A stretch of 64,000 nt of DNA. It comes from Pycnococcus provasolii. Lineage: Eukaryota; Chlorophyta; Pseudoscourfieldiophyceae; Pseudoscourfieldiales. Below the pieces are notes generated by a model. The model had not been told where the DNA came from. It did not search any database and saw only the letters and a list, made by a program, of their open reading frames with translations. Each line of letters opens with the position of its first letter. Position 1 is the first letter of the stretch. Positions 20,071 to 30,803 of the stretch are shown here, piece after piece. The stretch lies in contig CP150554.1 of NCBI GenBank assembly GCA_049487715.1, positions 868,001-932,000 of the forward strand. The letters run 5' to 3'. The position numbers and the translations under genes were made by a program.

Positions 20071-23000
20071 TCAACCAGACGCCGCCACCGACAACATACT
20101 CTCGTGCATTTCACTGCTTTCCCCTCTTTGCAGAAGGTACTGCTCGGTGGGATCCGCATGCAAGTCCGCGAGGCGTGCCGACTCGTGACCGCCCGCAAAC
20201 GTCATCCACTTGGGAACGCCGTTCGCCGCCGCCGCGCGCTCCTCCGGAGGAATGCGATTCACGTTCGCATTGCGGTAGATGGGACCGTTGCCGCGCGCGT
20301 TGTGCACCTTGTTCTTCATGCGATCCGCGCGATCCTGCGCGCGCGATGCAGCGCTCGTCGCATCGCGAAGGTGCTTCTTGTAGTGAATCGCGTGAATCAC
20401 AAGAAGCCCAATCTGAACCACGCCAAGCACTACCATCGATGCAAGGCTTGCTTGGAACATGCGAAACTTCGTGTGTAAGGACCTGCACAGTGCACTGGCC
20501 TCATGCGTGCGAGAAGGGCTCACGCAAATGCCCGCGGCACTTTTTTCATCCTCAACCTCCACGGGTGTGGGTGCGTAGAAGAAATTGTTCAGATCATGGT
20601 GGCGGTGCAACGAAATGAACAACACATATCCAATCAGGATTAGCGAGACGGTCGAGAGGCGATTAAGCAGGCCTAGGCACCATGTCAGCAAACGTCCGCA
20701 CTTGCGTCCCCAGGATGCTAGCCACAGCGAACCATTCGCCGAGGAGAAAGCTTGAGGAGGTGGGCGCTGGTGTCCGGCAGCCGCCGCGGCGACGATGCGA
20801 GCCGAAGACTCCGCCTCCACGCCAGCAGCAGCTGAAGATGGTGGCGGCGCTTCGCTGCTGTCTTCCACGAAGACACTGTAGTAGCTAGCCGTCACGTCGA
20901 CCACCTCTCGAGCAGTCTGCACTGGCTGATTTTCTGGCACTGCTAATCCGACGCAAGCACGAATCGCATTCCAGGTGCCCGAAAAAGTTCCCACGCCCAG
21001 GTACGATGCCGCCTTACGCAAGCTTCTCGTCTCGTTCACCCACTGCTCCAGCTCGGCGGCAGCGTGTGGGCTGAGGTACATGAACGAGCTTATGGCTGCA
21101 AGAATAGGTGCAAGTATGACAAAGGGCAGACCATCGCGTCCAAATGCAATGTTCGATCCGCCGAATAAAGGCGGAGGCGTACGATTGCCGGAGGCTCCTC
21201 CTCCTGTGGTGATGATACCCTTACCACCACCGCCGCTGCCGTCTGCCCTCATCGTCACCCCTCCTCCTACCATCGTCATGATCATCGCGAAGACCGTATG
21301 ATGATGACGATGACGTTGGTTGTTATGATAGTAAAGGTCTTCGCACGCCAACTCGTACTGATCAGACAGAAGGAGAGAAAGCCACGCTAAGATCACCATG
21401 ACGATGAATACGACAAAATTGCAGGCAACGTACCACTGACGCTCGGCGTGCAAGTCACGGTCGAGATCCTCCTCCAAGGCTGTGGCGATTCCCTCCAACT
21501 CCAAAGCCAGGTCGCGAAATCGTGGGCGCATGCGTGGATCGGGGTCCCAGCAGCGCCGGATGAGGCGGCGTAGAGCAAGTGGCGTGTGGTGAAAGCGAGG
21601 GCGGTATCCAAGCGCCGCCGCGGCTGCAATGGACTCCGTGTCGTGATACTCGTCCAGGAATGGAGGATGGCCCTCGAAAAGTTCGAAGAGGATCATCGAG
21701 TAAGAGTAAACATCCACCTATTTGTTTGTATTGAAGGTTGGTGGTAAGTTTGGTGTTGTTGACTTGTTGTTGTGACGACGAAATGACGAATCTATTTCTA
21801 TCACGTACCTTGGAACTGTATCGTGCCTCATGTCGGTACAATTCTGGTGCCATGTAAAGGTAGGTGCCCACCTCATACGCCTCCTCCGCTGCCATAATCC
21901 CCTCAGACACTGGCTTGATATCAGCGATGACGAGCGTATGCTTCCTTTCCAGCGGCGTTTTCGTTGGTGGTAGTGCGTCGTCGTTGTCTCCGTCGTCGAA
22001 GCCCCTTCCTTCGTTGAGCCACCACCTCGCGCTGTCGCCTCCGTGGAAGGTATGATCGTCGTCTGGATCATAATCGTACTCTCGCACCGTGCTCGGAGCA
22101 CTGAATCCGCCACCAAACTCTTCGTGGATGTTGTCAAGGCGATTACGCACACCTGGGCGCCGATCCCTTTCCATCAGGGCACGCATACGAACTTCTGCCA
22201 TTGCCGCCGTGTCGATGTAATCATATGAAGATGCCGACGTCGATGGTGCAGCACTGCCGATGATTGCAGCAGCACCCTGCGTTTCCAAGCTATGTCGTTT
22301 GAGCGTCAAGAGGCCATGCGCACTTGACATGCGTCCTGGTCGTGTGACGGGCTTGATTGGCTTACCGAATTTCATGCGGCTGGTCTTCTCCTCCTCTTTC
22401 TTCTTCTTTGCCTTCTTCGACTTCTTTTCCTGCTCCACTTCTTCATCCTCCTCCTCGTCGTCGTCGTCGTCATCATCATCAGCCATGGCGGCGAGTCCAA
22501 GCTCCACCAAGTCGACATGACTCGCCCCGGCGAGCGTTTTGTTCGGTGCTCGTGCAAAAGCGCTCAACGTTGTCGCAGGGTATTTGTCATCATCGGCACC
22601 TGCGGCCACCGCAACCTGTGGTTGCAGCGCCACCGCAACCTTTGAAAGGCCAAAGTCTGTGATCTTCACGTTCCCGTTCAAGTCGAGTAGGAGATTTTCT
22701 GGTTTCAAGTCGCGATGTATAATCGCCTCGGGTCTTCTACCGTGCAGGTAAGCCATGCCACGTGCGGTGTCAAGTGCATATTTGACAGCTTCACGCACGC
22801 TCATGCGCGCCGATCGCGGGGTGTACAGCACTCCACCTCCCCCGCCACCAGCTCTGTCACCGTCACTATCTGACGGAATCATCGCCTCATACGCACGTCG
22901 AAACATATTCCAAAGTCCAATGCCCGCATGCCGTGCTCGCATCTTCTCAGCCGCCACTTCGCTGAGTTCCTCGAGCAGATCTGCGACCGTGCCACCCGGC

Positions 23001-23887
23001 AGAGCTTCACAGACGATCATCGGGTTGTCAGCTGGCCCAACATTTGTCACCGCTCCTAGGAATGCGACAATGTTCGGGTGACGCAGTGAGCACATTAGGC
23101 CAAGTTCTCCCCAGAATATGCCCATGGCATCCTCCTCATTGACGAGCGACCTTCGAATGGTTTTCACCGCCACCTGGGTGCCACGCCACCACGCGAGGTT
23201 GACATTCCCGAACGAGCCTTGGCCGAGGCATGGTCCAAGCCTGAGTTCCGACGGGTCGATTTCCCACTGCGCTTCCACGAGCATGTGCATGGCATGTTGT
23301 CGACTCCACTCGTCGAGCGAAAGCAGCACGCCTCCCTCGCCGCTGATTTTCGCACCCGCGTCGTTGAGTAGCGCGGTGATTTCTGGCTTGCGATTCCTGA
23401 CTGCATCCTGCAGCGGCGTCGCACCCCACAGGTCGCGTGCGTTGAGCGACACCTTTTCGACCCGAATCAGGAACTCGACGATGTCGTACGCGCCGTGCGC
23501 GCTGGCTGCATGCAGGGGCGTCCTTCCATCGAGCGCGCTTGCGTCTCCTGCGTGCACGCCGAGCTTCGCCGCGGCGTTCGCGAGGATGGACTTGAGTTCT
23601 CGTACGTCGTTGGACGCCGCCGCCATCTGCATGCGCGTGACAATCATTTCGCGCGACCGCGGCGTCGACGGTGCTGCGCCTCCCTCCTCCTCCGTGTGAT
23701 GCTGATGGTGGTGCCGTCGTCGGCGATCCCCGCCGGCGGACTCCTCGGATTCTTCGTAAGCGGCAGAGGAGTCGCCGCTATCATCATCTCTGGTGGTGGA
23801 CCCCGAGTTTGACGGACTGCTTGACGCTGCTGCTGCCCCTTTCGTCTTCTTCTTCCTCAAGTTTGTGAATACGGATGAAGGAGGCAT
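20071..23887 (-). CDS. Ankyrin-repeat protein kinase with C-terminal membrane spans
   Basis: Two exons (23887-21809 and 21717-20071) separated by a 91-nt intron (donor GTACGT at 21808, acceptor TAG at 21718) in phase 0, inside the kinase domain just after APELYRHEARYSSK. About 1241 aa. Ankyrin repeats lie at residues 85-185. The kinase starts with GQGSFGNV (222-229) and VAVK (239-242), and continues with HRDLKPEN (391-398), DFG (411-413) and MAPE about 269 residues later. The activation segment therefore carries a large acidic/basic insertion. The C-lobe continues in exon 2 (DVYSYSMILFELFEGHPPF; RCWDPDPRMRPRF). Four hydrophobic spans follow, so the protein is probably membrane-bound. It resembles plant integrin-linked/Raf-type kinases in the ankyrin-kinase layout. 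Catalytic residues look intact. Confidence 0.8.
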
Positions 23888-24318
23888 GAATGAAAACTGA
23901 AAACTGAAAGAATGAACTGGATGACGAGAGCAATGAATGAGGCAGGCAAGCAAGCAGGAGTGCAGGACTGATGATACAGTACAGCGACGACACGCAAGAG
24001 TGAAAGCAGGCGGGCGACAGAAAGCAGACAGAAAGCAGGCGTGCGACACGGAGGACGGAGGAAATGAGTCACACAGTCGAGCGAGAAAAGGAAAAAAAGG
24101 AGGTATCCCCTACCAAACAATTGTCAACACACTTGGAAACGAAACAAGTAAACAACGCGTCACGGAGGTGAGTGAGGATCTGTTATTCGGGGTTCGGCAT
24201 GACTCCAACATGCCAACCCCCAAACAATAATCCGTCGTTGGATTGGACCCTCTCCGCCGCCGTTCCCTTCCCTTCCCTTCCCTTCCCTTCCCTTCCCTGC
24301 TCTCGTCTTTCTCAAACC
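23888..24318. other. Divergent promoter with imperfect hairpin and TTCCC repeat
   Basis: 431 bp between divergent starts. It holds ATTCGGGGTTCGGCATG...CATGCCAACCCCC (24184-24221), an imperfect inverted repeat with a one-base bulge. It also holds a CCCTT/TTCCC run (24265-24297) just before the ATG at 24319. Confidence 0.55.
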
Positions 24319-27144
24319 ATGTCCGCCCACGCGCCGTCGCGGGCCCGCATCGGCCTCCACGGGGGCGCGCCGAGGAACTTGAGCAGGCTTGGCTGGAGAG
24401 GTGCGCGCAACTTGGCAGCAGTTGGTTCCAGGCGCGTCGCGGCGACGGAGAGCGAACCGTCGGCGGAGGCGTTGCACGTCGCGCTGAACCGCGCCATCGT
24501 CGCGCAAGGCGACGCGACCACCTTGCTGGAATTCGCAGTCGCGCAGGAGGACGCACTCAACGCAGTCAACGTGAGCACGGCCATCACACACTACGCCAAG
24601 CGCACGCTTTCCAGAAGGAGAAGTCGAAGGGGTTCGCAGACCGCCAAACGAGATGCGCGTAACCTGGCCGTGCTCGCGAACCACTTTGGCAGAATGGCGT
24701 CTAGCGCACGCGACGAAGTCAGCGCGCAGAGCATTGTGAACGTCGCTTGGGCACAGGCCAAACTGCCAAAACTCTTCGAGGATACTGCAGTCGTTGCGAA
24801 AGGCGGGCCCAAAGCAATGCCCCTTCCCGTCGCCGCAAACTACGTCGCACGTAGGGCGGCTGACGTTGCCGTCGCACGCAAGCCTCACGACCGAAGGATG
24901 GCGAGAGGACTCCTTCTGTTTGACGCGAACGAGGCGGCAAACCTCATGTGGAGTCTGTACGAGGGAACACGCATGTCGCAGCTATCAAGTCGAGAGGCGC
25001 TGGCGGCGCACGACGCGCTCGTCGGCGCGTTGCTAAGCCTGCTCGACGAAGAGCGCACAAGTCAAGCGCCGCCGAGCATTGCGGATGTGCGCATGTGCTC
25101 AACCGCGCTGAACGTGCTCGTCTCTTGGCGTGCTCGAGGCGCGTGGTCTCAAAAGGAGACGCAGCTGGCAAGTGCCGTCTGTGAGCACGTCGTGCGCGTG
25201 TGCGATTTCGTCAGAAAGCCTCTCGTACTCGATCACGCGAGCACGCTCGTCGTGAGTCTCGCGGACATTGCGCCGTATCTGTCGGGAGAAACGAAGCACA
25301 CCGCGAACGAGGCACTCTGCGCGAGTCTGCGAACGACGACAAGAGCAATGCGAAATCACGGCGTCGAGAGGAAAAATGAGGCGGTGACGTGCAAGAGCCT
25401 CGCGCAGCTAGCTTTTGCCGTGGCACGGCGGCTGCAGACGGCAGAGTCGAACGGCGAGCCTGCGGATATGCTGCAGGACGAAGCGCGTGGCATGCTTGCG
25501 TCAGTGTGCCTTCTTGGCGCGGAGAAGATACGCCCTTCGCCTCGCCTCGCCGCGAGCATCCTGTGGTGCTGCGGCCGTGCGCGTGCACCGCCAACGGCGC
25601 GGCAGGGGCGCACGCTCGTGGACGTGCTCAAGAGAGCGTGCACGATTCCCCCCACCGCCGCCGACTCGCCTCCGCCGAAGTTGCGAATAGCATTCCTGGA
25701 CATCACCATGGCTCTCGTCGGACTCTCTGAGCTTGGATGGTATTCGAATTCTCACGCCTCCTCGCTCGACGCCGCCGCCGTGCTGCTGCTAGAGAGCGGC
25801 AGCGGTGCGGGAAGAACTCACTCATCCGCAATGTGCTCCGCGTGTCACGCGCTCGCACGAGTGGGTCATACCACCGCGAATCTACCGCGCGCTACCCTCG
25901 AGCACCTCGCCGCGACAGCTGCAGAGTCGAACGTGCCAGACGCCGCGGCGGTGGCTCAGCTCGCTTGGAGCCTGGCGATATGTGGTGGCGCATCAGACGT
26001 GCCACCGGAGGCGCTCGCGTGGCTTCGCGAACGAATTTCGGAGCATGCGGATGGCGCATTCAGCCGCAGCGAGCTTGCAATGGTCTACCAGCTCGACCTA
26101 ACGCTTCGCCTCGACACCTCAGCACGAGTGGCACCCGGCGTGGCGGCGGCGGCGGCGCTCGCGCCGACGGCTAGCACGCTCGAGAGCCTGTGGTACGATG
26201 GCCGGGCGCGTTATGCCGCCTACTGTGCGTGGGCGAGGGTCGGCGGTGGCGACGGCGACGGCGACGGCGACCGGGCAGACGGGGCGGGGTACCTGCACTT
26301 TTCGCGCCTGCATTCGAATGTGATTGACACGCTGCGCCGCATCTGCGCGCCCACCAAAGGCAAGCTGTCGAGCGCGCGCGTCGTGCACGAGTTTGCAGCA
26401 CCCGGCGGCGCCACGGTGGATGGCGGTGGCATTGGTGCTCGTTCGCTCGTTCGTGAGGAGCGCTTTGCGATGGGCGATGCGCGCTTCGAGGTCAGCACGG
26501 GATTCGCCATCGACGTTGCGTTGCTGCCCACGCCCGACGCTACACGGCTGTCGTACTTGCGTTGGCGCCAATGTGAGGCTGCTGGCAGCGCGAAGGAGGA
26601 ATGCGACACGGCGGCGCAAGATGACGACGCCACCGCGCCGTGGCTTCCGCGCAAGCCGTGGGACCTTAAGCCTCTTGCTATCGAGGTGGATGGTCCGCAT
26701 CACTATTTCGTTTGCCCATGGCAAGGCGATGGCGAGGTGTTGCCTCATCCCGGAGGTGCTACGCAGCTGAAGCACCGTCTCCTCGAGCGGAGTGGATGGA
26801 CATTCGAGAGCGTGCCATACTACGAGTGGGATGTGCTGTCCTCGAATGACGAACGCCGCGCCTACCTAGCTGACAAGATTCGCGCGGCGTGTGACGATGC
26901 GTGGATGCTGAATTCCATTTGTCGCGACGAGCTGTCAAGTCTCGAGGATGACGAGCAGCAGCGGCAGGATGCAGCTGCGAAGGCGGCGGCGGAAGAGAGG
27001 AGAGCGGAGAGCACGTCAGCAGCCCCGTCTGCTGCCGCGGCACTTGCGCTTGCATCCGCCAAGCGTCGTGGCGGTGTGCGCCGCGAGCTTCTCAGAAAGG
27101 TGGCGTTGGAACGTGCCGCCAAGAAAAACGGCGAGGAGACCTGA
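24319..27144 (+). CDS. RAP-domain protein, likely organellar RNA factor
   Basis: The ATG at 24319 sits in a good context (ACCATGTCC). About 941 aa. The N-terminus is Arg/Ala/Ser-rich and acid-poor, like an organelle presequence. The body is made of degenerate helical repeats (for example QSIVNVAWAQAKL, MCSACHALARVGH, VAQLAWSLAICGG), the style of octotricopeptide or FAST-type proteins. A C-terminal RAP domain is clear: LKPLAIEVDGPHHYF ... TQLKHRLLERSGW ... VPYYEWD. RAP proteins bind or process organellar RNAs. The target RNA and whether it goes to plastid or mitochondrion are unknown. Confidence 0.8.
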   Translation: MSAHAPSRARIGLHGGAPRNLSRLGWRGARNLAAVGSRRVAATESEPSAEALHVALNRAIVAQGDATTLLEFAVAQEDALNAVNVSTAITHYAKRTLSRRRSRRGSQTAKRDARNLAVLANHFGRMASSARDEVSAQSIVNVAWAQAKLPKLFEDTAVVAKGGPKAMPLPVAANYVARRAADVAVARKPHDRRMARGLLLFDANEAANLMWSLYEGTRMSQLSSREALAAHDALVGALLSLLDEERTSQAPPSIADVRMCSTALNVLVSWRARGAWSQKETQLASAVCEHVVRVCDFVRKPLVLDHASTLVVSLADIAPYLSGETKHTANEALCASLRTTTRAMRNHGVERKNEAVTCKSLAQLAFAVARRLQTAESNGEPADMLQDEARGMLASVCLLGAEKIRPSPRLAASILWCCGRARAPPTARQGRTLVDVLKRACTIPPTAADSPPPKLRIAFLDITMALVGLSELGWYSNSHASSLDAAAVLLLESGSGAGRTHSSAMCSACHALARVGHTTANLPRATLEHLAATAAESNVPDAAAVAQLAWSLAICGGASDVPPEALAWLRERISEHADGAFSRSELAMVYQLDLTLRLDTSARVAPGVAAAAALAPTASTLESLWYDGRARYAAYCAWARVGGGDGDGDGDRADGAGYLHFSRLHSNVIDTLRRICAPTKGKLSSARVVHEFAAPGGATVDGGGIGARSLVREERFAMGDARFEVSTGFAIDVALLPTPDATRLSYLRWRQCEAAGSAKEECDTAAQDDDATAPWLPRKPWDLKPLAIEVDGPHHYFVCPWQGDGEVLPHPGGATQLKHRLLERSGWTFESVPYYEWDVLSSNDERRAYLADKIRAACDDAWMLNSICRDELSSLEDDEQQRQDAAAKAAAEERRAESTSAAPSAAAALALASAKRRGGVRRELLRKVALERAAKKNGEET

Positions 27145-27199
27145 AAAAAAGATTATAGTAACTACAACATGTATATCTAGTAAAGTGAATGGTGAAAGT

Positions 27200-27251
27200 G
27201 AATGGTGTGAAAGGACGACAGCTGGACAGAGTAAAGTACACTTCATTACTG
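27200..27251 (-). repeat. 3' UTR segment shared with the NSUN gene
   Basis: GAATGGTGTGAAAGGACGAC(A)GCTGG... lies just 3' of the MATE stop codon. A close copy at 30724-30780 lies just 3' of the NSUN stop codon, with a few substitutions and a small indel. Confidence 0.6.
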
Positions 27252-27259
27252 TACGATCG

Positions 27260-28756
27260 CTATGCTCCGAGAAGCCGCGAAGATTCGTTGTCATCCTCGT
27301 CGTCGTCCTCCTCCTCACCGTCAACCTTGACGTCACCAAGCTCCGTGCTTGGCGCGTCCACTGCGGCTGAGGCGCACATCCCTTCCACAGCCTTGCGTGC
27401 CTCCTTGTCCCAATCTGTTCGCGCGACAAGAGTACCCAAGCTGATCGCCTGCGTATTGCATCCAACGGCGATGCCAATCCAAAGTCCCAGAATACCAAAG
27501 TGACCGCCAAATGCTAGTGTGGCACCAAGGGGTATGCCAATCACATAATAGCAGACGACATTGATGGCACTTCCCGCATCCTGCCTTCCACATCCTCGAA
27601 TGATGCCGGAGAGCACCCCTTGAAAGCAGTCGCCAATGGTCGCCAGGCCAACCACGGGCAAAATGCGGCTGACATGCTCGAGAACCTCCGAGTCAGACGA
27701 TCCAGACGAGAAGATGGAAGCCCAGTTGCGTCCATATCGCATGAGAAGTGGAAAAACGAAGAGCTGGTAGCACGCAGTTATCGCCAATGTGACTTTTGCA
27801 CGAAAGTAAGCAAGCGAAGCATCTCCTTCGCCGAGCGCATTTCCCACCCTTGACGAGCTTGTCGAGCTGAGTCCAAGCGCGGCTGTGAAGAGCGCCGCGA
27901 CCGTGCTAAAGCAGATTGCGGATGCCGCTGTTGTCTCACCACCTTCAGAGTTGGGAAGCAAGCCGCTGAGAAGGATTTGCACCTCGAATGCCCACCATTC
28001 AACGATAATCATTAACATTGAGAAGAATGCAATCTTCACAAAATTGCACAGCTCCCGCAGGTCGAGCGCGGCTTTCGTAAATCCGCCCCACCGTCGTTCT
28101 GTCTCGTCTGGTCTTCTTGACTCACACACGATGACGTACGCGGCAAGGGCGAGAGCGCCTACCCAGCTGGTTATGTTCGAAGCCATGGCGGCACCTTTGT
28201 AGCCCATGGCACTTGGCTTGGCGAGAACGTAGAGAAGTGCAAGCTGGATAGCAAAAAGCGGCATGCTAAGTACGAGCAGAGGCGTGAAGTCCCCTTGCGC
28301 CTGGAGAAATCTCTGAATGGAGTTGCTGATGGCTTGACCCCACACAGCAGGCATCAGCCAGACGAGGTAGATTCCAGCCAACTCGCTAACCTTCGCAGGC
28401 TGTCCAAGGGCCAAGAATATGCGAGGACCCAGGAGCCAAAAGGTTGAGACAAGCACCATGATGGCAAAGCACGTGACGAAGGATCGCTGGAGATGCACAC
28501 CGCATTCTGCGTACCTCTTTGCGCCGTTCGACTGGCTGACGAGGGTCTCCAGCGCGAACGAGACGCCGATGACGAGCGACAGGCCGCTGACGTTGCTGAA
28601 GGAGATTGCCAGCGAGGCCCCCGCTAGCTCGAGGTCTCCAAGCTGCCCCACCGCCGCCATGGACGCGAGGTTGAGCGCGAACTGCGAGACGTTGAAGAGC
28701 AGGAGCGGCAGCGCGCCCGCGAGCTGCGCGCCGATTTCCTGCGGCCATGCCGTCAT
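27260..28756 (-). CDS. MATE-family transporter
   Basis: 498 aa with about twelve hydrophobic spans. Family hallmarks are visible: an N-terminal PLLLFNVSQFALNLASMAAVGQLGDLELAG, the GVSFALETLVSQSNGAKRY loop and the second-half ISGIIRGCGRQDAGSAIN-like segment (here SGIIRGCGRQDAGS). MATE proteins exchange protons or sodium for organic cations or metabolites across plasma or vacuolar membranes; the substrate here is unknown. A short acidic Asp/Glu tail ends the protein. It is tandem with the D-2-hydroxyacid dehydrogenase gene upstream, with only 165 bp between. A duplicated TTTAGGGG telo-box-like site lies in its promoter. Confidence 0.88.
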   Translation of the reverse strand: MTAWPQEIGAQLAGALPLLLFNVSQFALNLASMAAVGQLGDLELAGASLAISFSNVSGLSLVIGVSFALETLVSQSNGAKRYAECGVHLQRSFVTCFAIMVLVSTFWLLGPRIFLALGQPAKVSELAGIYLVWLMPAVWGQAISNSIQRFLQAQGDFTPLLVLSMPLFAIQLALLYVLAKPSAMGYKGAAMASNITSWVGALALAAYVIVCESRRPDETERRWGGFTKAALDLRELCNFVKIAFFSMLMIIVEWWAFEVQILLSGLLPNSEGGETTAASAICFSTVAALFTAALGLSSTSSSRVGNALGEGDASLAYFRAKVTLAITACYQLFVFPLLMRYGRNWASIFSSGSSDSEVLEHVSRILPVVGLATIGDCFQGVLSGIIRGCGRQDAGSAINVVCYYVIGIPLGATLAFGGHFGILGLWIGIAVGCNTQAISLGTLVARTDWDKEARKAVEGMCASAAVDAPSTELGDVKVDGEEEDDDEDDNESSRLLGA

Positions 28757-28813
28757 GTATGTGTGGCTGAGAAGTGGCTGAGAGGGGGACGTTGTCTGTC
28801 TGGTGGAGCGTGC

Positions 28814-28843
28814 TTCCGTTTAGGGGTTCCGTTTAGGGGTTCC
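28814..28843 (-). promoter_or_regulatory. Duplicated telo-box-like element of MATE gene
   Basis: TTCCGTTTAGGGG occurs twice in tandem with a 15-base period, 60-90 bases before the MATE start. It reads as CCCCTAAAC in the gene direction. Confidence 0.5.
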
Positions 28844-28921
28844 GCGCCCTCCCATGAGCATCGTGGGAGTGGGGGGAGCGTGTCACGGTCTTAAGGCGTT
28901 TGTTTACTCGGTAGGTTGCCC

Positions 28922-30316
28922 TCACCACGTGTCGTCGGGATGGCTGTCGTAGTACATGCGTAACGTCTGCAACCGCTTCAGAGCACCCCACGCTCTGCTC
29001 GCCATCTTCGTCCTGTCCTCCGCGATCTCGACGTCAGTCGCGACGATGCCGTTCTTCAGCTTCAGGTCAGCGAAGGCGGTGCCGGACTCTTTCGCCGTCA
29101 CAAATTCTTGCAAGTTGCCCAGCGTCTGCGCACAGATGGAGCTGATCGCCTCGCGCGTCAAAAAGCCCTGGTGCCCAGTCACCAGCACATTTGGGTAGTT
29201 GACGAGACGCGTGAACACGTCGTCTTCGAGGATCTCGCCCGTGTGGTCGTTGAAGAAAATGTCCGACTCGTTCTCGTATACGTCGAGGCCCAGCGCACCA
29301 ATCTTGCCGCTCTTGATAGCCTCGAGTGCCGCGGACGTCTCCAACAGCGCGCCGCGGCTCGTGTTGATGATCATCACACCGTCCTTCATCACCGAAATAG
29401 TCTCTCGGTTGATGCAGTACTTCGTGCCCTTGGTGAGGGGAGCGTGGAGCGAGATTATGTCCGACACCTTGCAAAGCTCCTCGATGCTCATGTACTCGAC
29501 ACCCTTCTCCACGAGCTCCGGGCGTGCGCTTCGGCTCTGCGCCACAACCTTGCATCCAAATCCAAGGTAGATGTTCGCGGCGGCGATGCCAATCTTGCCC
29601 GTCCCAACGATGCCCACCGTCTTTCCACGCATGTCGAAGCCAAGCAAGCCCACCAAGCTGAAGTTTAAGTCGCGGTTGCGCGTGTACGCGCGGTGAATCT
29701 TGCGGTTTAGCGACATAGCCAGCGCGACGCTGTGCTCCGCCACGGCGTACGGCGAGTATTCGGGCACGCGCACGACGGCGATTTCACACCGCCCCGCGGC
29801 GGCCAGGTCGACGTTGTTGAAGCCGGCACAGCGCATGAGGATGATTCGAACTGAAGTGTTGTTGCGCAGGAACTGTATTGTCTCGGTGCCGACGTCGTCG
29901 TTGACGAAAGCGCACACGGCGGTTGCCTCCTTTGCAAACGACGCGGTGCGAACATTCAGCGGCGCCTCGATGAGGTCGAGCACCACGTTGATGCCTTTTT
30001 GCTTGAACTCTGCCGCCGTATTTTCGAAGAGCTCCACCTCGTATTCTCTGCTCGAGTACACGACGACGCGGACCACGTCGCCCGTGACTGGCACCGGCGT
30101 GGCTTCTGCAGGCGCTTCCTCGGCTGCGGGGGCGGGCGCCTCCGGTGCAGCCTCCGGTGCAGCCTCGGGTGCCGGTGCATCCTCCGCCTGCTCGCTCACC
30201 GCGGCTCCTCGTTTGTGCTCCGCCGAGAGCTGTGTGTGCATGGCACGCAGCGTGGTCGCATTCGTGCGACTAGGTGGCAGGCCACCGTCGGAAGCTTTCG
30301 ACGCGCCGCACCCCAT
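28922..30316 (-). CDS. D-isomer-specific 2-hydroxyacid dehydrogenase (D-lactate dehydrogenase type) with acylation motif
   Basis: 464 aa. The start MGCGASK fits N-myristoylation at Gly2 and palmitoylation at Cys3. An Ala/Pro/Glu-rich linker (to about residue 75) precedes the enzyme. Catalytic features are present: substrate Arg region MRCAGFNNVDL, NAD-binding GIVGTGKIG, second-domain Arg in NTSRGALL, Glu in LDVYENE and the acid/base His in TGHQGFLT. This layout fits D-lactate dehydrogenases, which interconvert pyruvate and D-lactate with NADH. The lipid-anchor motif would place a normally soluble enzyme at a membrane, possibly the flagellar or plasma membrane, which is my inference. Start choice is supported by the acylation motif lying exactly at the first ATG. 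Confidence 0.88.
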   Translation of the reverse strand: MGCGASKASDGGLPPSRTNATTLRAMHTQLSAEHKRGAAVSEQAEDAPAPEAAPEAAPEAPAPAAEEAPAEATPVPVTGDVVRVVVYSSREYEVELFENTAAEFKQKGINVVLDLIEAPLNVRTASFAKEATAVCAFVNDDVGTETIQFLRNNTSVRIILMRCAGFNNVDLAAAGRCEIAVVRVPEYSPYAVAEHSVALAMSLNRKIHRAYTRNRDLNFSLVGLLGFDMRGKTVGIVGTGKIGIAAANIYLGFGCKVVAQSRSARPELVEKGVEYMSIEELCKVSDIISLHAPLTKGTKYCINRETISVMKDGVMIINTSRGALLETSAALEAIKSGKIGALGLDVYENESDIFFNDHTGEILEDDVFTRLVNYPNVLVTGHQGFLTREAISSICAQTLGNLQEFVTAKESGTAFADLKLKNGIVATDVEIAEDRTKMASRAWGALKRLQTLRMYYDSHPDDTW

Positions 30317-30803
30317 GACGACGAGAGCTGCAAGGTGGCCACAGTCCGACGGGAGGGAAAGGAGAGGAGAGGGCTACCACTACACCGGTCGGGGTGACAC
30401 TCGTGCACTGCAAGGTGTGAGACTAGTCTAATAAGGTGAATCGCGAAGACACATCCCCCGCGGTGGTTGTGATGCAAGGTCTGTTCACGCATCATCACCC
30501 TTTTTGTTCTAACGGGGCATCTGACCACCTCCTGACCGGTCAGAGACAGGCTGGCGGTACGGGACTATCGTGGGACCGAAGTGTCACAAACCTGCGGGAT
30601 GCAAGTCGCAACCGGAGACCTCACTACGCCAACGAAAGCGCCCTGATAAACAAAGTGATACAACCTTCGAAATCACATGCGCCATGTACAAAAACGCGCA
30701 GTGAATGGCACCAGTGAAAGGCCTGAATGGTGTGAATGGACGACCGCTGGACAGAGTCAAGTACATACACTTTATTACTGAATGAGGAGGGATCTCAGGA
30801 CAA
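30317..30803. other. Intergenic region and NSUN 3' UTR
   Basis: 487 bp between two tandem minus-strand genes. It contains the D-lactate dehydrogenase promoter, a perfect 12-bp palindrome CTGACCGGTCAG (30532-30543) and, at 30724-30780, a copy of the 3' UTR segment of the MATE gene. No gene is seen. Confidence 0.55.
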
